Shown: positions 45,499 through 55,164 of the stretch, piece after piece
How the letters are laid out: the number at the start of each line of letters is the position of its first letter
Numbering within the stretch: the first letter of the stretch is position 1
Source of the DNA: Escarpia spicata
Lineage: Eukaryota > Annelida > Polychaeta > Sabellida > Siboglinidae
Length of the DNA: 64,000 nt
Assembly (NCBI GenBank): GCA_963995525.1
Contig: OZ023209.1
Location: forward strand, 11,869,510-11,933,509
Direction: 5' to 3'
Translations under genes and position numbers: made by a program
The notes under the pieces: model-generated
Told to the model about the DNA's origin: nothing
The model's input: the letters and a program-made list of their open reading frames with translations, nothing else
Databases searched by the model: none

Positions 45499-46287
45499 AT
45501 GAACAACATGACTAGTGATAACGTCCGACAAGGGATTTTGCTATCGAAGGCGCAGCCTTCTCCGGCTACGGGACCACTCGACCTCTCGACCCCGACAATC
45601 AACCCGGACCAACATCCAACGACCAGTTCAACGATCAGTCCGACGACCAGTTTGACGACCAGTTCGACGATCAAACCAATTTCTTCTCTGTCATCAGCTC
45701 CGTCAACCGACCCAATCATCAACCTGACATCGTCACCTCCGATGAAGTATCGGAAGCTGTTGCCTCGTTATACTTGCTGTATGTGTGGCAGTACCTTCAA
45801 GTATAAGGGGAATTGGCCCGCTCATGTGAAGCAGGGCTGCTGCCAAAGGAAGCAAGATAAACAGCGGCGACGTAAACAACAACTTGAAGAACAGCTTGAA
45901 GAACAACTTGAAGAGATAACAGTAAGCTTCAATTTCTCACAGTGTTCAAATGCTATTCATGTCATTTTGTTAGAAAATTTTCAAAAGAACATAATATTAT
46001 ATTTTGTTCTTATGCATATCAGTTGACCATTCATTACTAAGCTCATCTCGTTACTGTTTCAGCGACAAGAAAAGGAGTTCATCGTTGCTGCTGACCGTGT
46101 TCCAACTACCTCTCCGCCACGAAAACGTCGACGGTCACCATCATCTTCAGTATCACCAGCTGTCAACCGACTACCATCACGGTTGCGCCACGATAGTACT
46201 ATGGCTAACGTCATCCTCAAATCATACATCCCGGACATGGACTCAGACCAACTAGTTGGTGAAAGAATGTTTGGATGTTTATGTTAG
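45499..46287 (+). CDS. Zinc-finger and coiled-coil protein with one intron, left arm
   Basis: Exon 1 is 45499-45921 (141 codons) and exon 2 is 46063-46287; together 215 residues. The intron 45922-46062 (141 bp) starts GTAAGC, ends TTTCAG and has a TACTAAG branch-site-like sequence near 46035; phase is 0 and the frame stays open. The protein has a Ser/Thr/Pro-rich N-terminus, one C2HC finger (C93, C96, H109, C114) in YTCCMCGSTFKYKGNWPAHV, a Lys/Arg-rich patch, a Gln/Glu/Leu coiled coil (QLEEQLEEQLEE) and a Pro/Ser/Arg-rich tail. Its finger resembles that of the fusion protein. Function unknown; nucleic-acid binding is inferred from the finger. Confidence 0.68.
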
Positions 46288-46428
46288 ACGCAGGTGTGAA
46301 GCTATCCGACGTGACAGTCGAACAGTTATGTAATATCAATAATTGGTTGCAAGACTCTGTTTCGAAACAGTGGCGAAACACTATAAAACAAATGGTTCTG
46401 ACACTAATGGAGGATGAGGTTGATTAAA
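46264..46428 (+). pseudogene. C-terminal remnant of the small CxxC/HxxxC gene, left arm
   Basis: Overlapping the end of exon 2 in another frame, LDAGVKLSDVTVEQLCNI and SKQWRNTIKQMVL match the end of the gene at 34347-34780, with TAA at 46426-46428. The N-terminal part with the CxxC motif is absent. The overlap suggests that exon 2 was joined to this remnant by recombination. Confidence 0.62.
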
Positions 46429-46429
46429 G

Positions 46430-46740
46430 ACTGTTTGACTGTCTGGAACAATACCACAACCAAGTATCCGAACCGACTTTGTTGGACCCACAAGGGCTCC
46501 TCGCCGTATGGCAGGCAAGACTGAAGTAGTGAAGTGTGGTATTGTCTTGTACACGATTAAACTTTGCAAGACTGTATTAATGTCTAATCTCTGGTTCTTG
46601 TAGTTATGGAGCGTGACATGTAAATACGTTTGTGTTGTTCACGAAAAAACTGTGCAAACCTCATCTTGTGTCTTTTTCATAGTGTAATGCAAAGCATACG
46701 TTGGGACCTTACTAATAGTCTTACACTTCCCAACTAAAGA
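46430..46740 (+). repeat. 3' module, left arm of element 2
   Basis: Contains GACTGTCTGGAACAATACC, the CTCCTCGCCGTATGGCAGG segment and CATGTAAATACGTTTGTGTTG. It is repeated at 42260-42560, 51515-51790, 20911-21060 and 21449-21590. Confidence 0.8.
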
Positions 46741-46859
46741 AACTATCCGTATTATCAACAACAAGGATACCAAGGGCAATGATCATAGGGACAGGTATAG
46801 AGACATACATATACATAGATACATACATTCTGGACTTCGTACCCTGTATGACATCATTA

Positions 46860-47710
46860 AACTGCTACGCCCAGTAACAAGAGACGAGACTAGGGACGAG
46901 ACAAGAGACGAGACAAGAACAAACGAAACAAGAGATATGTCACGAGACTTCGGATGACACATCACACGAGACTACGGATGTCACATCACACAAGATTACG
47001 GATGACACATCACACGTTATGTCACGAGACTACGGATGTCACATCACACGAGATTTCGGATGACACATCACACGAGAGTACCGACGAGACAAGAGACGAG
47101 ACTATGACCGAGATATGTCACGAGACTACGGATGACACATCACACGAGAGTACCGACGAGACAAGTGACGAGACTATGACCGAGATATGTCACGAGACTA
47201 CTGATGACACATCACACGAGAGTACGGACGAGACTACGGATGACACATCACACGTTATGTCACGAGACTACGGATGTCACATCACACGAGACTACGGATG
47301 ACACATCACACGAGAGTACCGATGAGACAAGAGACGAGACTATGGCCGAGATACGTCACGAGACTACGGATGACACATCACACGTGAATACGGACGAGAC
47401 AAGAGATATGCCACGAGACTACGGATGACACATCACACGAGACTACGGATGACAGCTCCCACGAGAGTACTGACGAGACAAGAGATATGCCACGAGACTA
47501 CGGATGACACATCACACGAGACTACGGATGACACCTCACACGAGAGTACTGACGAGACAAGAGACGAGACTATGACCGAAATATATCACGAGACTACGGA
47601 TGACACATCACACGAGACTACGCATGACACATCACCCGAGAGTACGGACGAGACAAGAGACGAGACTATGACCGAGATATGTCACGAGACTACGGATGAC
47701 ACATCAGAAT
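46860..47710 (+). repeat. Minisatellite with 24-bp core (GACTACGGATGACACATCAC), left arm
   Basis: Composite array of CACGAGACTACGGATGACACATCA and GAGTACCGACGAGACAAGAGACGAGACTATGACC units. The mirror array at 50640-51370 is shorter by roughly one composite unit. Open frames coding HETTDDTS repeats are artefacts of the array, in my view. Confidence 0.88.
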
Positions 47711-47734
47711 AGACGTGTTATCGCGTGAGAACCC

Positions 47735-48190
47735 TCAAAAGGAAGCAAAGCAAAGCAAATAGACGGGTTATCGCGTGAGATTTGCTTCAAAAGGAAGCAA
47801 AGCAAAGCAAATAGACGGGTTACAGCGTGAGATCCCACCACCACAGGAAGCAAAGCAAAGCAAATAGACGGGTTATCGCGTGAGATTTGCTTCAAAAGGA
47901 AGCAAAGCAAAGCAAATAGACGGGTTACAGCGTGAGATCCCACCACCACAGGAAGCAAAGCAAAGCAAATAGACCGGTTACAGCGTGAGATCCCACCACT
48001 ACAGGAAGCAAAGCAAATAGACGTGTTACAGCGTGAGATCCCACCACCACAGGAAGCAAAGCAAATAAACGTGTTATCGCGTGAGATCCCACCACCACAG
48101 GAAGCAAAGCAAAGCAAATAGACGGGTTATCGATTGAGATCCCTCAAAAGGAAGCAAAGCAAAGCAAATAGACAGGTTATCGCACAATTC
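47735..48190 (+). repeat. Minisatellite of 52-53 bp (GGAAGCAAAGCAAAGCAAATAGAC), left arm
   Basis: About eight units, alternating AAATAGACGGGTTATCGCGTGAGA with TTTGCTTC or TCCCACCACCACA endings. The mirror array at 50325-50637 has about six. It ends 50 bp before the start of the zinc-finger fusion gene and may include its promoter. Confidence 0.88.
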
Positions 48191-48240
48191 AACTAGTGGT
48201 TCATTTCGTTGTTTCCATTTTAACAGTAAACACCTGCATC

Positions 48241-49317
48241 ATGAGCTTATCTACTGTTCTACTGGCTGCCAACAAGCCCACACCATCACCATCCTTGGCA
48301 CCTTTCCGATGCCCAGATTGCAAGAGATATTTTACACGTAGGAACAACTGGAAAAGTCACATTGTTCACAATCGCTGTAGGCCATCGACAAACACTACGA
48401 CGACAAGCACTACATTGTTCAATTCACTTGCCTCGGTGCCTACTTCGACATCTGTGTCTTTGATCCCACCAAAAATCTCGACATTCTCGTCTCCATCTCA
48501 GGCGCCTACTACGACACATGTACCCCTGACCTCAGCGACAAACTCGACATTCTCGTCTCCATCTCAGGTGACCATGGAGTATACAAAGAAGATGGCCCTG
48601 GTCGATCCCCGTATTTTGGAAAACATCCAACCACAAGGCCCTTCTCCAGCTAATCCTATCGAAAGGGTCTTGCAACGATTCGACAGTGAAATGCTAGACA
48701 TATTAGAACAAAGCGATATATACGAGAGGGAAAAGGTTGTGTTGTATAACCAGGTATTGAGTCGATACAACGATCTTTCCAACAAACGTATGCAAGAACC
48801 CGTGCGTGTGGTCATTGAAAAAATCCCCAGTGAAGGGGAAAACAAAGTACAACCTGCTAACGAAAACGAAGTCGTCGAAAAGGAGAGTATCGAAAACGAA
48901 ATCATCGACAGCGTGCCGAAAACTATGAAGCAGAAAGCACGGCGACTACGCGATAAAATGAAAGGGGCTGTAAGTTGGAACGATCGTGGCGAGATGATGT
49001 ATAGAAACAAGGCGGTTCCCGGAAGTAATATCGTGGACCTTGTGAATGACGTGTTGAGAAAACGGAAGTCGTTTGAACCGGTGGGATGTGAAACCTTCGC
49101 TCGTGGTCTCAAGGACGTCAACACACCAATGGATTTAGTCGGGAACTCAGATCGTTGGCTTTACATGCAGACAACGTCAGTGAATGATGACATGTCAAAG
49201 GAAACCAGCATTCCATTCGACAGCGATCGACATCGGCGTCGTAGACGACATGCATCGTCGCGGCGCACAGCTCATTCGGCGACACCTTTGCAAATCATAC
49301 GTTGGGAACCTTATTAG
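48241..49317 (+). CDS. C2H2/C2HC zinc finger fused to the conserved Polinton DPRIL protein (element 2)
   Basis: Intact, 358 residues, from ATG 48241 to TAG 49315-49317. The finger has C24, C27 and H40, then H43 or C46 as the fourth ligand, so it is less canonical than in element 1. A Thr/Ser/Pro-rich linker with two repeats (FSSPSQAPTTTHVPLTS-type) leads to the internal MEYTKKMALVDPRIL and the conserved part, which ends with DLVGNSDRWLY and a His/Arg-rich tail. The gene crosses the boundary between left arm and loop at 48845, so its C-terminal half exists once only in this element. A polyadenylation signal lies near 49377. It is the only complete Polinton-type protein in element 2. Confidence 0.82.
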   Translation: MSLSTVLLAANKPTPSPSLAPFRCPDCKRYFTRRNNWKSHIVHNRCRPSTNTTTTSTTLFNSLASVPTSTSVSLIPPKISTFSSPSQAPTTTHVPLTSATNSTFSSPSQVTMEYTKKMALVDPRILENIQPQGPSPANPIERVLQRFDSEMLDILEQSDIYEREKVVLYNQVLSRYNDLSNKRMQEPVRVVIEKIPSEGENKVQPANENEVVEKESIENEIIDSVPKTMKQKARRLRDKMKGAVSWNDRGEMMYRNKAVPGSNIVDLVNDVLRKRKSFEPVGCETFARGLKDVNTPMDLVGNSDRWLYMQTTSVNDDMSKETSIPFDSDRHRRRRRHASSRRTAHSATPLQIIRWEPY

Positions 49318-49647
49318 CATTACCGATTCGGAATCTACAGGAACAGTATGCAAGAGATATTATATGTGGAATATTCAAATAAAATCGTGTTGATGTTATG
49401 GATGAGTGTGTTTGTTTTTTTCGTTTTCATAGTCACGTGACTTCTCTTAACACAAAAACTGTGCACCTTCATGAGATAGGCGACATCCGACACCACTCAA
49501 CGGACACCAATGTAATTAGTCAGAGTATTGCCATCTACCGGCCATGATAGATCTCTATTCGTTGACACACTTCCGGGAATACCCGAAGCGTAGAGGCCGC
49601 CATGACAGTCAAGTAACATCAGGTGCGACGTCACTTCCGACGTACCG
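48846..49647. other. Loop of the foldback element
   Basis: Unique 802-bp centre. It holds the 3' half of the fusion gene, its 3' end, and a segment at 49487-49610 (CACTCAACGGACACCAATGTAATTAGTCAG onward) that also occurs at 20150-20255. Confidence 0.85.
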
Positions 49648-49654
49648 TTGTTTT

Positions 49655-50252
49655 CCCCTTCACTGGGGATTTTTTCAATGACCACACGCACGGGTTCTTG
49701 CATACGTTTGTCGGAAAGATCGTTGTACCGACTCAATACCTGGTTATACAACACAACCTTTTCCCTCTCGTATATATCGCTTCGTTCTAATATGTCTAGC
49801 ATTTCACTGTCGAGTCGTTGCAAGACCCTTTCGATAGGATTACCTGGAGAAGGGCCTTGTGGTTGGATGTTTTCCAAAATACGGGGATCGACCAGGGCCA
49901 TCTTCTTTGTATACTCCATGGTCGCCTGAGATGGAGACGAGAATGTCGAGTTTGTCGCTGAGGTCAGGGGTACATGTGTCGTAGTAGGCGCCTGAGATGG
50001 AGACGAGAATGTCGAGCTTGTTGGTGGGATCAAAGACACAGATGTCGAAGTAGGCACCGAGGCAAGTGAATTGAACAATGTAGTGCTTGTCGTCGTAGTG
50101 TTTGTCGATGGCCTACAGCGATTGTGAGCAATGTGACTTTTCCAGTTGTTCCTACGTGTAAAATATCTCTTGCAATCTGGGCATCGGAAAGGTGCCAAGG
50201 ATGGTGATGGTGTGGGCTTGTTGGCAGCCAGTAGAACAGTAGATAAGCTCAT
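49655..50252 (-). pseudogene. Zinc-finger fusion gene, truncated at the loop junction
   Basis: From ATG 50252 the frame matches the first 197 or so codons of the gene at 48241 almost perfectly, including the finger and IEKIPSEGEN near the end. At about 49650 it runs into unrelated loop sequence and stops at 49497. The conserved C-terminal half is missing. Confidence 0.85.
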
Positions 50253-50324
50253 GATGCAGGTGTTTACTGTTCAAATGGAAACAACGAAATGAACCACTAG
50301 TTGAATTGTGCGATAACCTGTCTA

Positions 50325-51370
50325 TTTGCTTTGCTTTGCTTCCTTTTGAGGGATCTCAATCGATAACCCGTCTATTTGCTTTGCTTTGCTTCCTGTGGTG
50401 GTGGGATCTCACGCGATAACACGTCTATTTGCTTTGCTTCCTGTGGTGGTGGGATCTCACGCTGTAACCCGTCTATTTGCTTTGCTTTGCTTCCTGTGGT
50501 CTTGGGATCTCACGCTGTAACCCGTCTATTTGCTTTGCTTTGCTTCCTTTTGAAGCAAATCTCACGCGATAACCCGTCTATTTGCTTTGCTTTGCTTCCT
50601 TTTGAGGGATCTCACGCGATAACACGTCTATTCTGATGTGTCATCCGTAGTCTCGTGACATATCTCGGTCATAGTCTCGTCTCTTGTCTCGTCCGTACTC
50701 TCGTGTGATGTGTCATGCGTAGTCTCGTGTGATGTGTCATCCGTAGTCTCGTGATATATTTCGGTCATAGTCTCGTCTCTTGTCTCGTCAGTACTCTCGT
50801 GTGAGGTATCATCCGTAGTCTCGTGGCATATCTCTTGTCTCGTCAGTACTCTCGTGTGAGGTGTCATCCGTAGTCTCGTGTGATGTGTCATCCGTAGTCT
50901 CGTGGCATATCTCTTGTCTCGTCCGTATTCACGTGTGATGTGTCATCCGTAGTCTCGTGTGATGTGACATCCGTAGTCTCGTGACATAACGTGTGATGTG
51001 TCATCCGTAGTCTCGTCCGTACTCTCGTGTGATGTGTCATCAGTAGTCTCGTGACATATCTCGTTCATAGTCTCGTCACTTGTCTCGTCGGTACTCTCGT
51101 GTGATGTGTCATCCGTAGTCTCGTGACATATCTCGGTCATAGTCTCGTCTCTTGTCTCGTTGGTACTCTCGTGTGATGTGTCATCCGAAATCTCGTGTGA
51201 TGTGACATCCGTAGTCTCGTGACATAACGTGTGATGTGTCATCCGTAATCTTGTGTGATGTGACATCCGTAGTCTCATGTGATGTGTCATCCGAAGTCTC
51301 GTGACATATCTCTTGTTTCGTTTGTTCTTGTCTCGTCTCTTGTCTCGTCCCTAGTCTCGTCTCTTGTTAC
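50325..51370 (-). repeat. Minisatellite arrays of the right arm
   Basis: Mirror images of the arrays at 47735-48190 (here 50325-50637) and 46860-47710 (here 50640-51370) with fewer units. One unit has CTTGGGATC where the others have GGTGGGATC. Confidence 0.88.
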
Positions 51371-51514
51371 TGGGCGTAGCAGTTTAATGATGTCATACAG
51401 GGTACGAAGTCCAGAATGTATGTATCTATGTATATGTATGTCTCTATACCTGTCCCTATGATCACTGCCCTTGGTATCCTTGCTGTTGATAATACGGATA
51501 GTTTCTTTAGTTGG

Positions 51515-51955
51515 GAAGTGTAAGGCTATTAGTAAGGTCCCAACGTATGCTTTGCATTACGCTATGAAAAAGACACAAGATGAGGTTTGTACAGTTTTTT
51601 CGTGAACAACACAAACGTATTTACATGTCACGCTCCATAACTACACGAACCAGAGACTAGACATTAATACAGTCTTGCAAAGTTTAATCGTGTACAAGAC
51701 AATACCACACTTCACTACTTCAGTCTTGCCTGCCATACGGCGAGGAGCCCTTGTGGGTCCAACAAAGTCGGTTCGGATACTTGGTTGTCTTTAATCAACC
51801 TCATTCTCCATTAGTGTCAGAACCATTTGTTTCATAGTGTTTCGCCACTGTTTCGCAACAGAGTCTTGCAACCAATTATTGATATTACATAACTGTTCGA
51901 CTGTCACGTCGGATAGCTTCACACCTGCGTCTAACATAAACATCCAAACATTCTT
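51515..51955 (-). repeat. 3' module and small-gene remnant, right arm
   Basis: Mirror of 46264-46740. The segment at 51795-51955 (minus strand) is the C-terminal remnant of the small CxxC/HxxxC gene. The text between GTTCGGATACTTGGTTGT and CTTTAATCAACC lacks about 20 bp present in the left arm. Confidence 0.75.
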
Positions 51956-52723
51956 TCACCAACTAGTTGGTCTGAGTCCATGTCCGGGATGTATGATTTG
52001 AGGATGACGTTAGCCATAGTACTATCGTGGCGCAACCGTGATGGTAGTCGGTTGACAGCTGGTGATACTGAAGATGATGGTGACCGTCGACGTTTTCGTG
52101 GCGGAGAGGTAGTTGGAACACGGTCAGCAGCAACGATGAACTCCTTTTCTTGTCGCTGAAACAGTAACGAGATGAGCTTAGTAATGAATGGTCAACTGAT
52201 ATGTATAAGAACAAAATATAATATTATGTTCTTTTGAATTTTTTTTAACAATATGACATGAATAGCATTTGAACACTGTGAGAAATTGAAGCTTACTGTT
52301 ATCTCTTCAAGTTGTTCTTCAAGCTGTTCTTCAAGTTGTTGTTTACGTCGCCGCTGTTTATCTTGCTTCCTTTGGCAGCAGCCCTGCTTCACATGAGCGG
52401 GCCAATTCCCTTTATACTTGAAGGTACTGCCACACATACAGCAAGTATAACGAGGCAACAGCTTCCGATACTTCATCGGAGGTGACGATGTCAGGTTGAT
52501 GATTGGGTCGGTTGACGGAGCTGATGACAGAGAAGAAATTGGTTTGATCGTCGAACTGGTCGTCGAACTGGTCGTCAAACTGGTCGTCGGACTGATCGTT
52601 GAACTGGTCGTTGGATGTTGGTCCGGGTTGATTGTCGGGGTCGAGTGGTCCCGTAGCCGGAGAAGGCTGCGCCTTCGGTAGCAAAATCCCTTGTCGGACG
52701 TTATCACTAGTCATGTTGTTCAT
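51931..52723 (-). pseudogene. Zinc-finger and coiled-coil gene, right arm, frameshifted
   Basis: Mirror of the gene at 45499-46287, starting at ATG 52723. An 8-bp deletion near 52645 shifts the frame after about 28 codons, so the start frame leads to a DQFDDQFDDQ repeat instead of the finger. Downstream, the finger, coiled coil, intron and exon 2 remain readable in the original frame. A 12-bp insertion adds one TTSS unit. The left arm holds the only usable copy. Confidence 0.78.
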
Positions 52724-52756
52724 ATTCCAAAATGTAAGATATAATGACCACAAAAA

Positions 52757-52865
52757 ACAGACGCAGGCCTTTTATAACAGTTCGACAGAACATAAAGGTC
52801 ACGTGGGCGTGCCGAAAGATCACAGATTGTAGAGTAGAAAATTCAAAAGCACAGACTGCAGAGTT
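52757..52865 (-). promoter_or_regulatory. Promoter module, right arm
   Basis: Mirror of 45361-45470 with the same E-box (CACGTG) block and TATA box (CCTTTTATAA as read on the plus strand, 52770-52779). Confidence 0.7.
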
Positions 52866-53685
52866 TTAACGATGTCACTGCATCATGACATCAAATGAAG
52901 GGATTACATTACATACGCGCTATGGTGAAAAATCCCTATCCTTTACATGGTGAAAATGTCCTATGCTTTAACATGGTGAAAATTCCGTATGCTTTAACAT
53001 GGAGAAAATTCGAAAAGTGGTGGCATACCTTTACGATATGGGTGATGGGAAGGTCGTAGATCTGGATGGTAACCAGAGATGCCATCATTTGATTTATTTG
53101 ACTAGTTCTCTACCGATTCGTCAGGTTTGGACCTATGTTAAAGTTGTAAATGTATAGGCTAGGAGAGGCCTACACCTCAAGAAATGATCGACAACCTATG
53201 ACATATAAGAACAGACACCATTGTCCACCAGGGATGATGTTTGTGGTTTATGATCTATCCGTCAGGAGGCTCTATCGCACGCAAGCGTGCAAGAGACACG
53301 AATTTGGGCAGTACTACAATTAGTTCACAACTTGTCCGCCAGGTGGCACCACTTGTAGGTCATGACATATTCGATAGGGGTAATTTGGTTTGAAAAAATC
53401 CGCTATGTGGCGGAAATGGTCAAACCAAGACGCACGAATTTGGACAGTACCCCAACATTTAGTTTACAACTTGTCCGTCAGATGGCGCCACTTGCCTAAT
53501 TAGTCCCCTGGGGAATCCGCTAGGCGACGCTATTTTGGTTTATTACATATCCGCTAGGTGGCGCCACCGGTGCAACTTGACCTACGTCCGGGTACTTGAC
53601 CTTTGACCTTGACCTACATCCGGATACTTCCCTCTTCCTCCCATCCGAATCCAACCATACGGCGTAAGGGACATATATTACTACT

Positions 53686-53800
53686 GATGAGTATTGTTGC
53701 ATAGGTAGAATGAGGAGTGATGTAGGGTAGGATGAGGATTGATGCATGGGTAGAATGAGGAGTGATGCATATTTACGTAGGATGCAGGAGTGATGCATAG
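53686..53800. repeat. Continuation of the 45-bp minisatellite right of element 2
   Basis: Same orientation and unit as 44140-44545, beginning with the GATGAG duplication. Confidence 0.9.
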
Positions 53801-55156
53801 GTAGATTGCTTTGCGCTTCAACTGAATGAAACAAAATTATATTGTTTGTCATGCTCAATTTCTTTTACATGAAAAGCGACTCTGTAAAAGCTGATTGTAA
53901 AATCTCTTAATTGTTTTAATTACCACGGAGTGCCACGAACCCCACAATTGTCAGTGAATGTGAAGATGTAAGAGTCGATGTCCGTGTTCTCCTCTTCCAC
54001 CTGGAGATTCGCTGGTTATCATGGGGACAGGATTTCATTATCTGTTCGAATTAAGGGAGCAAAATCATCATGCACGTGGAAGGGAGAGAAACGCTACATA
54101 CCATACTTTCAGGTGACGATGTCGATCAGACAAAGAGGCCATACATTTATTATAAAGATGGGCTACATGTATCTTTTAGTGAGATGAATCAGCTGAACCT
54201 CTCACAAGAAAGGAATGTGGTGAATATTCTCACAGCTCAATGCTCCCTTCTCAAAGTAAGTTGTACCAACATTAAGTTCACGGTCGATATCGGACTGCTA
54301 ACTAATTATATATTAATTAGCAGTCCGACCGTTGCGCGCGACATCGATTGCCATTTGTTTAGTTAAATTTGTCCTTGTCTGGTATTTGTATCAGTGTTAT
54401 TCACACTTAGTATTTTGTTTCTGCTCGTATCCTTATTTAATTTGTCATTTCATAGTTGTCTCTAACCGAATCTGGGGTAAAATTAAGCCATCTATCGGTA
54501 ACATTGGCAGGGCCTTAATTAATATTCCTGGCCGTAATGATGACCGAAAATGTGCTGCCACCTCACGGCGTCTACAAAATTCGAGAAAAAAAAATTCCGG
54601 GTAAACGATGGTACCAGTACTGCCACCTTTTAGATTAATTATTAACTATAGTACCACAACTATCCGATAGCTGGTGTGTATGGTCAAAGCAATTAATGTC
54701 AATTATATAATTGCTTTTGTATGGCGTAAATGGACTCCATAGACGTATACATTTGAAGATCTTCATGAGCTGCCAGATGTCAAGGCTGTTGTGTGGACTG
54801 GAGGTACTGCCTCTGCTAAAAGGAGATAAGACCTGTTTCACCGTACTGTCCTGAAACACTTGCAGCATTTACCACTGCATGGGCACTGGGCACATCAACA
54901 GCATCTTCTATACATGCGCAACTTGGGCTCCCGCAACTTCAACAACTGGATCAAATCTCAAGTCAAGAGCATGGCCATCAAGCATCAGTAGGTGCTTCTC
55001 TTCTCTAGCATGTAGCTGCCGAAAATAGTGTGCATCTCATAAAGTATTTTAAATATTTAATTTACAGTTGTGTTTGGAGTAGTATTTCTGAGCATCACAA
55101 TTTACGGTGTGTGCCTTAACTTGTAGCCCATAAAATGTTGGTACCAGTTGTATACT
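53801..55156 (+). other. Interval with possible host exon fragments and a palindrome
   Basis: A segment at about 54111-54258 codes DDVDQTKRPYIYYKDGLHVS and ends before a splice-donor-like GTAAGTTG; a TTTCAG lies just before it. A short segment at 54830-54985 codes RNFNNWIKSQVK, faintly like the start of an mRNA cap methyltransferase. Neither is convincing alone. A near-perfect palindrome lies at 54291-54327. Confidence 0.3.
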
Positions 55157-55164
55157 TACTGTAA

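Larger units (their letters stand above)
44546..48845 (+). repeat. Left arm of element 2
   Basis: Inverted copy of 49648-53685. It contains GCGCCACCTAGCGG-type subterminal repeats (to 44960), a TTTAACATGG segment (45220-45300), the promoter and zinc-finger gene (45360-46287), the 3' module, two minisatellite arrays and the first two thirds of the zinc-finger fusion gene. Confidence 0.93.
44546..53685. mobile_element. Polinton-derived foldback element 2 with giant inverted repeats
   Basis: Both ends begin AGTAGT-(T/A)-ATA-x-ATGTCCCTTACGCC and are flanked by a perfect 6-bp duplication GATGAG (44540-44545 and 53686-53691). The left arm 44546-48845 and right arm 49648-53685 are inverted copies that differ by substitutions and indels; the loop is 802 bp. 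No capsid, ATPase, integrase or polymerase gene is present, so it would depend on other elements to move. It shares promoter, zinc-finger fusion gene and 3' module with element 1. Confidence 0.93.
49648..53685 (-). repeat. Right arm of element 2
   Basis: Inverted copy of 44546-48845, about 260 bp shorter. Main differences: shorter minisatellites, an 8-bp deletion and a 12-bp insertion in the zinc-finger gene, and truncation of the fusion gene. Confidence 0.93.

Noticed and set aside
46954..47712. Frames coding Thr/Asp/Glu/His-rich repeats, as a possible repeat protein
   Set aside because: The arrays are open in several frames and change length between arms without regard to frame; no start or splice context supports coding.
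44546..53685. Assembly artefact producing an artificial inverted duplication
   Set aside because: The arms differ by many substitutions, indels and array lengths, and the element is bounded by an exact 6-bp duplication in continuous minisatellite.
54830..54985. Exon of an mRNA cap methyltransferase
   Set aside because: Only a short RNFNNWIKS-like match from memory, with no continuing domain or clear splice sites.
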